A stretch of DNA of 64,000 nt from Sorghum bicolor (lineage: Eukaryota; Streptophyta; Magnoliopsida; Poales; Poaceae). A program made the position numbers and the translations under genes. The notes under the pieces were generated by a model. The model worked only from the letters and a program-made list of their open reading frames with translations, was not told where the DNA came from and did no database searches. Of the stretch, positions 23,208 to 34,500 are shown piece by piece. The stretch lies in contig NC_012873.2 in NCBI RefSeq assembly GCF_000003195.3, positions 6,719,894 to 6,783,893 of the forward strand. The letters run 5' to 3'. How positions within the stretch are numbered: position 1 is the stretch's first letter; every line of letters starts with the position of its first letter.

Positions 23208-23717
23208 TCACTCCATCACAGCAACACCGCCAGCTGCCTTTATCTTCCCGATGATTGCTTCTGCTTCCTCCTTTGTGAGGGATTGCTTCAGAATGACAGG
23301 TGCCTTCTCCACTATCTCCTTTGCCTCCTTCAGCCCCAAATCCGTAAATGTCCTGATCTCCTTGATAATCTTGATCTTTGCAGCAGCATCGAACTTCTCC
23401 AACTTGACATCGAAGACTGTCTTCTCAGCTTTCTTCTCCTCAGCCTTCCCAGCACCAGCCCCAGAACCACCCTGAGCACCAAAACTGAAACCCTGGCCAG
23501 ATATCACCTGTGGCGGTTCTCGGTTCAGTCTGAAGAGAAGGGCTGGAGCAATCTGTTTGATCTCCTCAGGAGGGAGAGCAGCGATGCGGTCAGCTAGATC
23601 CACAACTTTCTCTGAAGCAACCTCGGTGCTGTATAGATGACCCCAAACTACTGAAAGACGGCTGCCAGAGGATGGTTTCGAAAGACATAGTCGTCGAGCT
23701 ATTGTACAGAGACTCAT
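23208..23717 (-). CDS. Mitochondrial ribosomal protein bL12 (L7/L12), copy 1
   Basis: 169 residues. The first roughly 45 residues are Arg/Ser-rich with few acids (MSLCTIARRLCLSKPSSG), as in a mitochondrial presequence. A dimerisation-type helix follows (KVVDLADRIAALPPEEIKQI), then a Gly/Ala hinge and the L12 C-terminal domain (KTVFDVKLEKFDAAAKIKII through GLKEAKEIVEKAP, ending AAGGVAVME). L12 forms the ribosome stalk that recruits translation factors; the mitochondrial site is inferred from the presequence. I took the ATG at 23717. Just upstream a 3' splice site (23753-23755, minus strand) pairs with a GT donor near 24296, implying a 5'-UTR intron of about 544 bp and a first exon above 24297. 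Confidence 0.9.
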   Translation of the reverse strand: MSLCTIARRLCLSKPSSGSRLSVVWGHLYSTEVASEKVVDLADRIAALPPEEIKQIAPALLFRLNREPPQVISGQGFSFGAQGGSGAGAGKAEEKKAEKTVFDVKLEKFDAAAKIKIIKEIRTFTDLGLKEAKEIVEKAPVILKQSLTKEEAEAIIGKIKAAGGVAVME

Positions 23718-25513
23718 CCTAATATCAGTTATGTGAGTGCAAAATTCTCCGCCTGCACCACAACAAACAAGAATCAATACTAAATAGGACTCAAGAAAAA
23801 TTCTCAGCGTGGACTCTGAATCCATAAACAAACATCTTGAAGCACACAGAGATAAACATGATATTAAATGGGATCAACTACAGATAGTTTACAAAGCCAG
23901 TACTGCTGGCCTGCTGGGTGGCATTCCATTTACACCAATACAAAGCACAATAACTTGTGCCAGAAATGTCTATCTTTCATTTGAAAATTTTCCCATTCTT
24001 GTCCCAAACTCCCAGTTTCTGTACTCTGAACGGGAGCACACCGATATGCAGGGAGAGGCAACAACAGCCAAACTGCTCAAGGTCATCGATTCAAGGGCAG
24101 GGGCGGATCCCGTACAGGACATCAGTGGAAATATTTGCACCCGATATTTTTGCAGAAAAAGTAAGTTTCTGTTTGTGTATATAAAACATATGCAAATGCA
24201 TGTATCTGGGTCAGATCCCGATACACAGCTTACGGTTTAGGGTTTGGGGGTACTCGGTTTCGCACAGAGGGAAGGGACGGGAAGCGAAGGGCATACCAGA
24301 TGGATGCTCGTCGCCGGTGAAGGGCCTAACGAGGGCGCCGCCGCTCGCCCAGCCGCCGCCAGGAAGCCACGAGACGAGAGAGCGAGGTGGACGGGCAGTG
24401 GGAGGCGAACGGGAGAGCCGGAGAGGTAGGTCTAGCAGGAGCTCGGCCAGCCCATGTAGGCCCAGCGGGGAAGAGCCCAGCTCGTGGCAAAGAACCAGCC
24501 CCCCTTCCTTTTTTTATTTTTTTATTTTTTGCTATATACTCTCCTTTTTCTTGTAAATCTTGGTGGCTAGTTTGAGTTATTAATAAAACTAGGAAATGTG
24601 TCTGTGTGTTGCTATGGATAAATACCAGATTATTCGAGTCAATATTATACCTATGTTTAATTTTTTATATATAACAATTAAAATTGTGATAGTTTGTTGT
24701 GAAGTTACCTAGATGATTTGTGTCTCGGAAGATTTATCCAATCGTCCCTTAACTTTCAAAATGACTTTATTTCTCAAAGTTTATTTTGTTTGGCTTAGTT
24801 TCATCATAAGTCTATCAAGGTGACTGTTTTGGTTTTCAACTTTATATTTTAGACTCGATTTCATCCATAAATTATCAAAGTATATTTCAGTCTTCAAACT
24901 TTTATTTTTGGTTCATCTTCATCTCTTGTCTTACGTACAACACCACAACCATCATGTCTGATCAACTCCAACACCGCACATGACCAGAGATTAAAAAAAA
25001 ATATTCAAATAAAAAACATCATTAATGGTTGGTCTAAAAACTCTTTAGAAACTATTAATAATTCTAATCTTTGCCACTGCCGAGGGGAAAGGTCATCCAG
25101 CCTAAAGGAGAGTGTAATCAAGTAGCAGATGAATTAGCTTTAGCTAGGAAAAGGTTCATTCAATGGTTGGGGGCTTAAGGCAAGCATAGTACGGGACATC
25201 TTCAATGCCTTAGACCGTGCTTGCAAGCTCCGCGACTCCATTGACCAAACGCTCCCCGTCAAACCGTTATGTGGATGATGCTCTAGAAAACATGCTGAGA
25301 CGAGCGTAGAGATAGAGCAAAGCTAAAAAAAGAAGCTTCACTCCTCCCTTTCGCTCCTGGTCACTGGTCAGCAGGGGATGCTTGCTTCTTCCTCTCCTTT
25401 CTTCTTCTCCCTTTTTCTTTCTTTATTTTCTTTCGACTACCTCTTCGTCTTCCTACTACAAAAATGGAGGGGCTCAAGGGGGCCTTCATTGTGTGGGTGG
25501 TGGTAATGAGGCT

Positions 25514-25567
25514 CAGGGTGAAGGGACTGACTTCTGTTTCTTCCATCAGGCATGGAGGACGGAATGA
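25514..25567 (+). pseudogene. Duplicated 3' tip of the DUF868 gene
   Basis: The last 18 codons of the DUF868 gene, including its stop, are copied here with one residue change (FFHQAWRTE for FFLQAWRTE). The upstream sequence is unrelated to DUF868, so this marks a duplication breakpoint inside the DUF868 coding exon. Confidence 0.8.
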
Positions 25568-26154
25568 AGCTCAGGCGGTGACACATTGGATGGGGGTGAA
25601 ATTTGAAGGGAAAGGCAATCATCTTGTCCTTGCGCCACTGATCTGTTGATATGAATGACACTGAAAGCTTATCCAGCTCTACAAATTTGTAACGAGGAAC
25701 ACTCCAAGTGAATCGAAGTTTCTGTCGCTGGTAATTCAATCCAAGCACACCAGATGTAATACAACAATATAACTTTTTTTACACTGCAATGTAACTGACA
25801 TAGAGAAGATATCAGGGTATCTAAGCAACTGCGAAACTGCAAAGTGTTTTTAAGTCATAGCAGATACAACAAGAGCATCAAATTCATGGCATTGGCTCTG
25901 ATGGCCACATTCATCCACTTCACCAGAAAAATTGTGTAGAGCCCAAAGAACTGCTTATTCTAGAACAAGTCATGACTATCATCACAGCAACTAAATCTCT
26001 AGTTTCCACCTCACCCTGGTTACCACCGTAGCTGTAAACTATTTCCTCCATCGACATAAAGGCGCTGCAATATGCAATCTCAAATGCATGATCATAGCAA
26101 CAAAAATAGGAAATAAAAACACAGGTGTTTTGTGTCTAGATGAGAACCCTTCGT

Positions 26155-26664
26155 TCACTCCATCACAGCAACACCACCAGCTGCCTTTATCTTCCCTATG
26201 ATTGCTTCTGCTTCCTCCTTTGTGAGGGATTGCTTCAGAATGACAGGTGCCTTCTCCACTAGCTCCTTTGCCTCCTTCAGCCCCAAATCCGTAAATGTCC
26301 TGATCTCCTTGATAATCTTGATCTTTGCAGCAGCATCGAACTTCTCCAACTTGACATCGAAGACTGTCTTCTCAGCTTTCTTCTCCTCAGCCTTCCCAGC
26401 ACCAGCCCCAGAACCACCCTGAGCACCAAAACTGAAACCCTGGCCAGATATCACCTGTGGCGGTTCTCGGTTCAGTCTGAAGAGAAGGGCTGGAGCAATC
26501 TGTTTGATCTCCTCAGGAGGGAGAGCAGCGATGCGGTCAGCTAGATCCACAACTTTCTCAGAAGCAACCTCGGTGCTGTATAGATGACCCCAAACTACTG
26601 AAAGACGTCTGCCAGAGGATGGTTTCGAAAGACATAGTCGTCGAGCTATTGTACAGAGACTCAT
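26155..26664 (-). CDS. Mitochondrial ribosomal protein bL12 (L7/L12), copy 2
   Basis: 169 residues with the same layout as copy 1. By eye there are about five base differences in 510 and two residue changes: Ser to Arg in the presequence region (PSSGRRLSV) and Ile to Leu in KEAKELVEKAP. Both are mild and the C-terminal domain that binds translation factors is intact. The 5'-UTR intron is kept (acceptor at 26700-26702, donor GTAAGC at 27243-27248 on the minus strand), and its donor is closer to consensus than that of copy 1. The gene therefore looks functional. Whether both are transcribed cannot be seen from sequence. Confidence 0.88.
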   Translation of the reverse strand: MSLCTIARRLCLSKPSSGRRLSVVWGHLYSTEVASEKVVDLADRIAALPPEEIKQIAPALLFRLNREPPQVISGQGFSFGAQGGSGAGAGKAEEKKAEKTVFDVKLEKFDAAAKIKIIKEIRTFTDLGLKEAKELVEKAPVILKQSLTKEEAEAIIGKIKAAGGVAVME

Positions 26665-28475
26665 CCTAAGATCAGTTATGTGAGTGCAATATTCTCCGCC
26701 TGCACCACAACAAACAAGAACCAATACTAAATGAGACTCGAAGAAAAATTTTCAGTGTGGATTCTGAATCCATAAACAAACATCTTGAAGCACACATATA
26801 TACAAGCATGTATAAACATGATATTAAATGGGATCAACTACAGATAGTTTACAAAGCCAGTACTGCTGGTCTGCTGGGTGGCATTCCATTCACACCAATA
26901 CAAAGCATAATAACTTGTGCCAGAAATGTCTATCTTTCATATGAAAATTTTCCCATCTGGCCTTGTTCGTTTGGCTAGCAGAAAGTATTATTGCCTGATT
27001 TAATGGCTGGCAGATTCGGCTAATAGCTCAAGCGAGAGCAGCCTGCTCAAGGTCATCGATTCAAGGGCAGGGGCGGATCCAGTACAGGACAACGGTGGAA
27101 ATATGTGCACCCGAAAAATACTAATGCACAAAAACATATGCAAATGCATGTAGCTGGGTCAGATCCGGATACACAGCGTACGGTTTAGGGTTTGGGGTAT
27201 TCGGTTTCGCACAGCGGGGCGGAAAGGGACTTGAAGCGAAGGGCTTACCAGATGGATGCTCGTCGCCGGTGAAGAGCCCAACGAGGGCGCCGCCGCTCGC
27301 CCAGCCGCCGCCAGGAAGCCACGAGACGAGAGAGCGAGGTGGACTGGCAGTGGGAGGGGAACGGGAGAGCCGGAGAGGCAGGTCTGTTAGACCGACTCCT
27401 AGCAGGTGATCGGCCAGCCCATGTAGGCCCAGTGGGGAAGCAGCGGGCCTAAGTATACGAGGAGCCCGGATTGTGAGAAAGAACCAGCCCGCTTCCATTA
27501 TTTTCTACGTATATACCTTTTTCTTTGCCCCAGCTGGTGCTGATGTTGGTTTATTGTGAAAGAAAAACGTTGTTCCATGACTAAAGTTAATGGCTAATTT
27601 GAGTTATTAAAATTAATAATATATCTGCTTGGTAAGCTATTGTCTTACCAACCAACTAAAACTGTGGTGAGTATTAACAAACAAAATAGGAATGAAACAA
27701 GTTATTTTTATGTTTGAAAGTCATATTTATTTGACTGGTATATTTGTTTGTCTTAATATAATTTTTGGAATGGTCATTTTCAGATCCTCTAACTCTATCG
27801 TGAGGCTCAATCGTCCCTAAACTTTCAAAATGACTTCAATTCTCAAAGTTTAGATTTTAGCTTACTTTTCATCATAGAAGAATCAAATTAAAGTGACTGT
27901 TCGATCTTCAAACTTTATATTTTGGACTCAATTTCATCTATGAACTATCAAAATGTATTTCAGCCTTTGAATTTTTATTTTCAATTCAACTTCGTCCCTT
28001 GTCCTATGTGGAACACCATAGCCATCGTGTCAGCACCGCACATGATTTGAGATTAAAAAATATTGTTCAAACAAAAAACATAATTAATGGATGGTATAAA
28101 ACTCTTTAGAAACTAATAATAATTCTAATGCTTTGTCATTGACGAAGGGAATGGTCTGACCCACAGCTGATTGGATCATCACGCTTAAAGGAGAGTGTAA
28201 TCAAGTAGCAAATGAATTAGCTTTAGCTGGGAAGAAGTTCATTCAATAATGGTTGAGGCAAGCCCAGTATGAGACCTCTTCAATTCCTATTATAGTAATG
28301 TCATTCTTAGACCATGTTTGGTACACCTCCGCCTCCGCGACTCCATTGACCAAATGCTCTATCAAATCGCTTTGTGGATGATGCTCTAGAAAACATGAAG
28401 AGAGGAGCGTAGAGAATAGAGGTAGAGTAGGAGCTAAAAAGGCTTCCTCGGCTCCCTCTTGCTCCCGTGGTCTCG

Positions 28476-29587
28476 ACATGGGCCATGGTCTGATTTGCCT
28501 CGGTGGCACTGCGGCGTGACGCAGGAAGGAGTTGAGGCTGGGTGACAACGACGCGAGGTGAAGAGACGATGGTGTGGTGTGGGCAAGGCTGGCGTGGCAA
28601 TGCGAGGAGAGGTTGAGGTCAGGCAATAACTGCGCGTGGCACTATGGGACGGAGCGAGGCTCGTGCGAAGTTGCCTAGTTGTATGTGCAAATGATAAGGT
28701 GAAGAGAGGAGGGCTAAAGAGAAATAAGGCAGAAGAAATGAAAGGGTATTTTAGATATTTCATTGTTTTTAAACATCCGTAAGAAAGTATTTTTACCAAG
28801 CATTTTTCTAATGAGAGAAGTTGGAGTTAGAAAGAGTTGCTTAAAAAAGGTCATAGCTTCGTCTCGGTATATAAGGTATAGCCACCTCTAGTTCAAAGAT
28901 CAGAGAAAACTATTGAAATATTCTCTCTTTCAACAATAGTGTTATTGCATTGATGTACGTACGTCTAAAGAGAACAACCTTATACTATGGGACATGAATA
29001 AAAAGTAGTTACACATTATATGTTGGGACGGATGGAGTAGGAGCCAGAGCTCTACTACACAGGAGCCTCGGTGGCAAGTTCCATTTAGTTTGCAAGGCCT
29101 TCTTTCTAGCTAAAATTGAATTGAGGACCAAAACACTTGGAAATTGCAGCCTTTTGTTTTCTCTGAAATCATAGCTTAGAGTATTCTAAGAGTACCTAAA
29201 ACAAACTCTCAATCAAAGATTTTTAGCAAATTAAAAAAACAATCTTCCATAACTCCTAAACCCACTTTCTAATCTTTTGGCACTTGAAAAAGACTACACC
29301 AACACGTGTAAAGATACGCGCACTCGCGTCGTGCTGATCCGCTCGTGTTCCCCCACCTTCTGCTCTGTAGGCGATGCTTGCCTGCTTGGACGATCTGATT
29401 GGAAACCGTTGAAGATGGTCATTTATTACTTACAATCCTTTTTAGGAATCGGAAAACGTCATGTTCTAGAAAGAAAACATTGAAAACTCTCGGATATACT
29501 CTTATCTAACGAAGCCAAAGAACCAGAAAAGGTTCTTAAAAAAAATCTCAGCAAGCAGGCCTTCGTTACCAACAGTGCAATGGTAAG
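28476..29587. other. Intergenic, no gene seen
   Basis: Short ORFs on both strands near 28300-28800 are composition artefacts of a GC-richer patch. GGGACGGATGGAGTA near 29026 looks like one end of a Stowaway-like MITE whose other end I cannot find. Confidence 0.4.
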
Positions 29588-30001
29588 GTCAGTTTCAATA
29601 CATAGTTTTATGGTACAGTTACCAAGACTCTAAACTAGGTAACCGAGCCAGATGAGTTTTATGGGGATGAAACTCCTCTCTCATCTGATAAAACTACTTC
29701 ATTTAATGACCCTGCCAAGTCAGCAATTTTGCTTATGTGTCACTCTATTTAATGTGCATGACACTCTCATGAAACATGCATTGAGACTAGCCTAAAGTCA
29801 GTCTCAGTGCATAGTTTCATGGCACAGTTACCAAGACTCTAAACTAGGTAACCGAGCCATAGGAGTTTCATGTGGATAAAACTTCTCTCTCATCTGATTA
29901 AACTCCTTTATTTAATAACCCTGCCAAGTCAGCAATTTTGCTTATGTGGCACCCTATTTAATGTGTATAACACTCTCATAAAACATGCATTGAGACTGAC
30001 C
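29588..30001. mobile_element. Tandem pair of Tourist-like MITEs
   Basis: Copy 1 (29588-29792) and copy 2 (29796-30001) are about 205 bp each, in the same orientation, with TAA before and between them. Each begins GGTCAGTTTC or AGTCAGTCTC and ends TTGAGACTAGCC or TTGAGACTGACC, an inverted pair. Internal blocks such as CCAAGACTCTAAACTAGGTA are nearly identical. Confidence 0.75.
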
Positions 30002-30132
30002 TAGTGGTCTTATCAAACTGGTGCTAAGCCGGCGATCTTTGAATAAAAGAGTTGAAAACTAGGAATGTTGTCGGGTTGATTGTTTAGTCAAAATCAGACG
30101 CTCAGAGTTGAGATAACCCAGTAGCATATTTA

Positions 30133-30363
30133 GGCCTTGTTTAGTTCGCAAAAATTTTCAAGATTCCCCGTCACATCGAATCTTTGGTCGCATGCATGGA
30201 GCATTAAATATAGACGAAAATAAAAACTAACTGCACAGTTTACCTGTAATTTGTGAGATGGATCTTTTGAGCCTAGTTACTCCGTGATTGGACAATGTTT
30301 ATCAAATAAAAATGAAATGCTACAGTAGCCAAAAATAAAAAATTTTACAAACTAAACAAGGCC
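30133..30363 (+). mobile_element. Tourist-like MITE (GGCCTTGTTTAGTT family)
   Basis: 231 bp, GGCCTTGTTTAGTTCGC to AACTAAACAAGGCC, with a perfect TTA duplication (30130-30132 and 30364-30366). This is the clearest copy and supports a PIF/Harbinger origin for the family. Confidence 0.85.
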
Positions 30364-30416
30364 TTAAAGAAAATTCTTTCAGGCCATCATTAGTTCATTA
30401 CCAGAGCACCAGTTTG

Positions 30417-30659
30417 GGCCTTGTTTAGTTCCCGAAGTGAAAAATTTCGTGACATTGTAACACTTTCGTTTGTTTGTGGTAATTATTGTCCAACCATGGA
30501 CTAACTAGGCTCAAAAGATTCGTCTCGTCAATTTCGACCAAACTGTGCAATTAGTTTTTATTTTTGTTTATATTTAGTACTCCATGCATGCGTCTAAAGA
30601 TTCGATGTGACAGAGAATCTTGAAAAATTTTGAGTTTTTGGGTGGAAGTAAACAAGGCC
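30417..30659 (-). mobile_element. Tourist-like MITE (GGCCTTGTTTAGTT family)
   Basis: 243 bp, flanked by TTG on both sides (30414-30416 and 30660-30662). It is in opposite orientation to the copy ending 53 bp upstream, so the two form an inverted pair just 5' of the NLR pseudogene. Confidence 0.8.
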
Positions 30660-31081
30660 TTGGTGATCCTGAACAATGCTCCATGCCATTGCCATCTTGA
30701 GCAATTCTTAAAAAAAACTCGCCCGGGTGGTAGGTGGACACGGTCGGGTGGCGTCTTACGCTTAGACGGTGAGCTAGGCATCCCAGCATCTGCCTTGTGA
30801 ATCTAGGCGGCAGTTGGGCGCTAGCCGGCAGAGGCGGTGAGGTCTACTAGAGCAAGACGAAGCTTCTCGCCGCGGCTGCCGGCTGGTTCGCGTGCAGATA
30901 ATAGCCGGAGGAAATTGAGCATGGCCGAGGCCGTCGTATCCGCGGTCGTCGCCGACCTTGTGGGCAGAGCGATATCCCTCCTCGCCGGGAAGCTCCAAGA
31001 TCGGCGGGGTGTCGAGGGCAAGCTCCGGCGGCTACGGCACCTCGTGGTCAAGCTCGAGAGCGTGGTGGAGGCCGCCGACGC

Positions 31082-31497
31082 TGTTAGCTTTAGCTTGTTC
31101 TTTACTTTATGTAATCCTTTATGATTCGTATTCTGTTGCTTAGGCGCATAGAGTCCTAGTCGGTTCATAGATGTGCCTGAACCGGGCTTGGGCCGCGCAG
31201 TGAGTGTGTCCCCGCCGCGACGTCGGGCCTGTGCATGTTCCATCGGCGTTCCGTAAGATAAGGACGATCGATGGGGGTGTCGTGGCGGTGGGGGAGTAAG
31301 GCTTCAAGCCTATATAAGCAAACAATGAATAACGTGGAGGGTGGCCCCCTCGGTTCGTATAAGCTTTGCCTCTGTTCGTGTTTCTTTCCAATTCTGTTCA
31401 CGCTCACATTGCCTCCTAGGGTTCTAGCCGCCGGGTGATCGCCATCTGCAGGAGACACGCCGTCGTCGAGCTCGGTTGTAGGGGCTCGGTTACAACA
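31082..31497 (+). repeat. 5' LTR of the Copia element (416 bp)
   Basis: Begins TGTTAGC and ends GGTTACAACA, giving the standard TG...CA ends. A TATA-like TATATAAG lies near 31312. The 3' LTR carries TATATGAG at the same place. Confidence 0.9.
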
Positions 31498-31499
31498 TC

Positions 31500-31512
31500 T
31501 GGTATCAGAGCC
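31500..31512 (+). other. Primer binding site, initiator tRNA-Met type
   Basis: TGGTATCAGAGCC starts two bases after the LTR end, the standard copia primer site complementary to the 3' end of initiator tRNA-Met. Confidence 0.9.
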
Positions 31513-31570
31513 GTAAAGGTTCATGAAGATCAAGGCGTTGATCGCGTGAGGTGAAGAAGAGGATCAGGAG

Positions 31571-34500
31571 ATGACGGGAAGCAAAGCTGGTGAAACCTCG
31601 GGGTCGCGCGGCGTCAAGGAGAGTTCTCTTGTATGGCCGATGCTAACTCGGACCAATTACATCGAGTGGGCAATGTTGATGCAAATCAACTATGAAGCGC
31701 TCGAGATCTGGGAAACCATCGTTCCTGGTGAGAAGGTCAAGAGGGTGGAGGATCGGCAAGTCATGGGAGCACTCATGCGATCTGTTCCCAAGGAGATGTG
31801 GAGAACTCTTGGCGCGAAGAAAAATGTCAAGGAAGCCTGGGAGACAGTGAAGACGATCAAGGTGGGAGCTGACCGTGTCAAGGAGATCAACGTCCAGCAA
31901 TTGCTGAAAGAATTCGAGAATATTGAATTCAAGGAGGCTGAAAGCGTGGAGGATTTCGGCATGCGGCTTGTCAACCTCGTCGCCACCCTAAAGACTCTCG
32001 GTGAGACCATTGATGACCCTCGTATTGTCAAGAAATTCTTGCGTGTACTGCCACCCAGATTCAATCAGGTTGCTGTATCTATTGAGATGTTTTGCGATAT
32101 GAAAACATTGTCAGTAGAAGAATTGGTGGGGCGGTTGCGTGTGGCTCAAGATCGGTTTGTGCATAAGATTGATCAAATCACTGACAAGGCAGGGCGTCTG
32201 TTGTTGACCGAGGAGGACTGGCTAGAGAAACACAAGAACCGTTCTGAGTCAGCCCACAATCATGCTGGAAGCAGTCAGGGAAAAGGCAAGCAACCACATC
32301 GTCACGATGGTGGTGCAGCAAAAGCTCCTGGTGCTACCAAGCTAACTTCAGAAGGCACACCTCGTCGGAAGGGAAGATGTAGAAATTGTGGGATATATGG
32401 TCATTGGGCTGAAGATTGCAAGAGGCCCAAGAAGCAGAAGAAGGAGGAGAAGCGTGATGAAGCAAATATTGCTGTTGCAGGAGCAGATCATAACCCAGCC
32501 CTGCTCCTAGCTGTAGCAGAACATGTTGCTGACACTTCTGAAGAGGAGGTCCATCTGTCAGAGAACAAACTGGTGCCAGCAACTCATCTAGATGGTGTCT
32601 GGGTGTTGGACACAGGTGCTAGTAACCATATGACAGGAAGTCGTGCAGCTCTCTCCTATCTGAATGAGAAAGTCAGAGGAACAGTGAAGTTTGGAGATGG
32701 CTCCACTGTTGAAATCCATGGGCTTGGCTCCATGGTGATTCAAGGACGTCAGCAAGAGCATAAGGTACTAACTGACATTTATTATATTCCAAAACTGAAG
32801 AGTAATATAGTCAGCTTAGGACAGCTCGAAGAGAAGGGGTTTGAGATATCTTTAAAAAATGGCAGATGCAGTGTGATAGATCAAGATGGTCATACTGTAT
32901 TAATTTCAGCTCCTAGATCTGCTAATCGTCTATATACACATACTTTCAATATTGCTTCACCTGTCTGTCTTCTGAATAAACTGGATGATGGTGCTTGGAG
33001 ATGGCATGCACGTTTTGGACACCTGAACTTTAGATCTTTGAGAGATCTGGGAAGAAAAAATATGGTGTCAGGCATGCCAATAGTTGACAGGGTTGAGCAG
33101 GTCTGTGATGGCTGTGTCATTGGCAAGCAGCACAGGGTGCCTTTTCCCAGAGTTAGTGGCTTTCGGGCAAGCAAAGGACTAGAACTTGTTCACACAGATC
33201 TTTGTGGTCAGATCACTCCACAAACCCCAGGAGGTAAATTATATTTTCTACTGGTAGTTGATGATTACAGCAGGTTTATGTGGGTTGAGATGTTGAAGTT
33301 CAAGTCTGAAGCACTAGCATATTTTAAGAAGATCAAAGCAAGGGCTGAAACTGAATGTGAATCAAAACTCAAGGCATTGAGGACTGACAGAGGTGGTGAA
33401 TTCAATTCCACTCAATTCAGTATTTTCTGCACCGAGCATGGAATCAAGCACTACACAACCACACCCTATACTCCACAGCAAAACGGGGTGGTTGAGCGTC
33501 GAAACCAAACTGTGGTGGAGATGGCCAGATGCATGATGAAGAGTAAAGGCATACCAGCCTGCTATTGGGGTGAAGCAGTAGCAACAATTGTTTATGTGCT
33601 GAACAGATCACCAACAAAAAGCCTGGAGGGTGTTACACCTTATGAGGCTTGGTATGGTAGAAAGCCTAGTGTAAGCCATATGAAGATCTTTGGCTGCATA
33701 GCACATGTCAAGAAGTTGGGACCTGATGTGAAGAAACTGTCTGACAGATCAATAAAAACGGTGTTCATAGGGTATGAAGAGGGAACCAAGGGATACAGGC
33801 TGCTAGATCCTGTAACGAAGGCTCTATATGTTAGCAGAGATGTCGTGTTCGAAGAAGATCAAGCTTGGGCATGGTCAGGTGATTCAGATCAAAACCAGCC
33901 TGAGCACTTCACTGTCGAGTATCCTGTTAGTGTACCAGAACCAACAACCGAGACTGTAGAGCCTGTTGTTGCCCCTGGCAGTCCAGCAGCTGCATCCACC
34001 CCTCAGTCATCATCCTAGGGATCACCAGGAGTTTTTCAAGGATCTCCAAAACTCCAAACACCACAAGCATCAGGGACTAGAACTTCAATTAACCAGCAGT
34101 GGGCTACACCACCTACTGGACAGTCTCAAGATTCAGAAGGAGCACCTCTCAGATACAGGACTTTGACAGATTTGTTTGATCACACTGATGAAGTGGAAGA
34201 TTTTGAGTATAGTGGGCTTTTCTTGCTAGCTGCAGATGAACCAGTTAGTGTTGAACATGCACTGGAACAGTCTTGTTGGAAGGAAGCTATGAATGCTGAG
34301 TTGCAGTCCATCAGAGAAAATAACACTTGGTCCCTGTCATCTTTACCTAAAGGGCATAAGGCAATAGGACTAAAGTGGGTTTTCAAGGTGAAAAGAGATG
34401 CTGCTGGGAAGATTCTGAAACACAAAGCCAGGCTTGTAGCTAAAGGGTATGCAAGCAAGGGGTGGATTATGATGAGGTGTTTGCACCTGTTGCAAGGCTT

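Larger units (their letters stand above)
22623..25375. repeat. Tandem segmental duplication, unit 1
   Basis: From CAGGGTGAAGGGACTGAC at 22623 this unit is collinear with 25514-28475. Shared blocks are the DUF868 3' end, the bL12m gene with its 5'-UTR intron and first exon, and a distal AT-rich flank (for example CAATCGTCCCT, GGAGAGTGTAATCAAGTAGC, TCCGCGACTCCATTGACCAA). The right edge is approximate. Confidence 0.8.
25514..28475. repeat. Tandem segmental duplication, unit 2
   Basis: Second copy of 22623-25375 in the same orientation, about 140 bp after unit 1 ends. It differs by indels. One is near 26957-27040, where a stretch starting CTGGCCTTGTTCGTTTGG replaces about 90 bp of unit 1. The right edge is approximate. 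Confidence 0.8.

Noticed and set aside
23809..24240. 143-codon plus-strand ORF opposite the bL12m 5' region
   Set aside because: It lies across the inferred 5'-UTR intron of bL12m copy 1, is not kept in copy 2 and shows no domain.
25090..25180. Short RNase H-like reading (GECNQVADELALARKRF) in both duplication units
   Set aside because: Only about 25 codons with no supporting domain or element structure. Not enough to call a LINE fragment.
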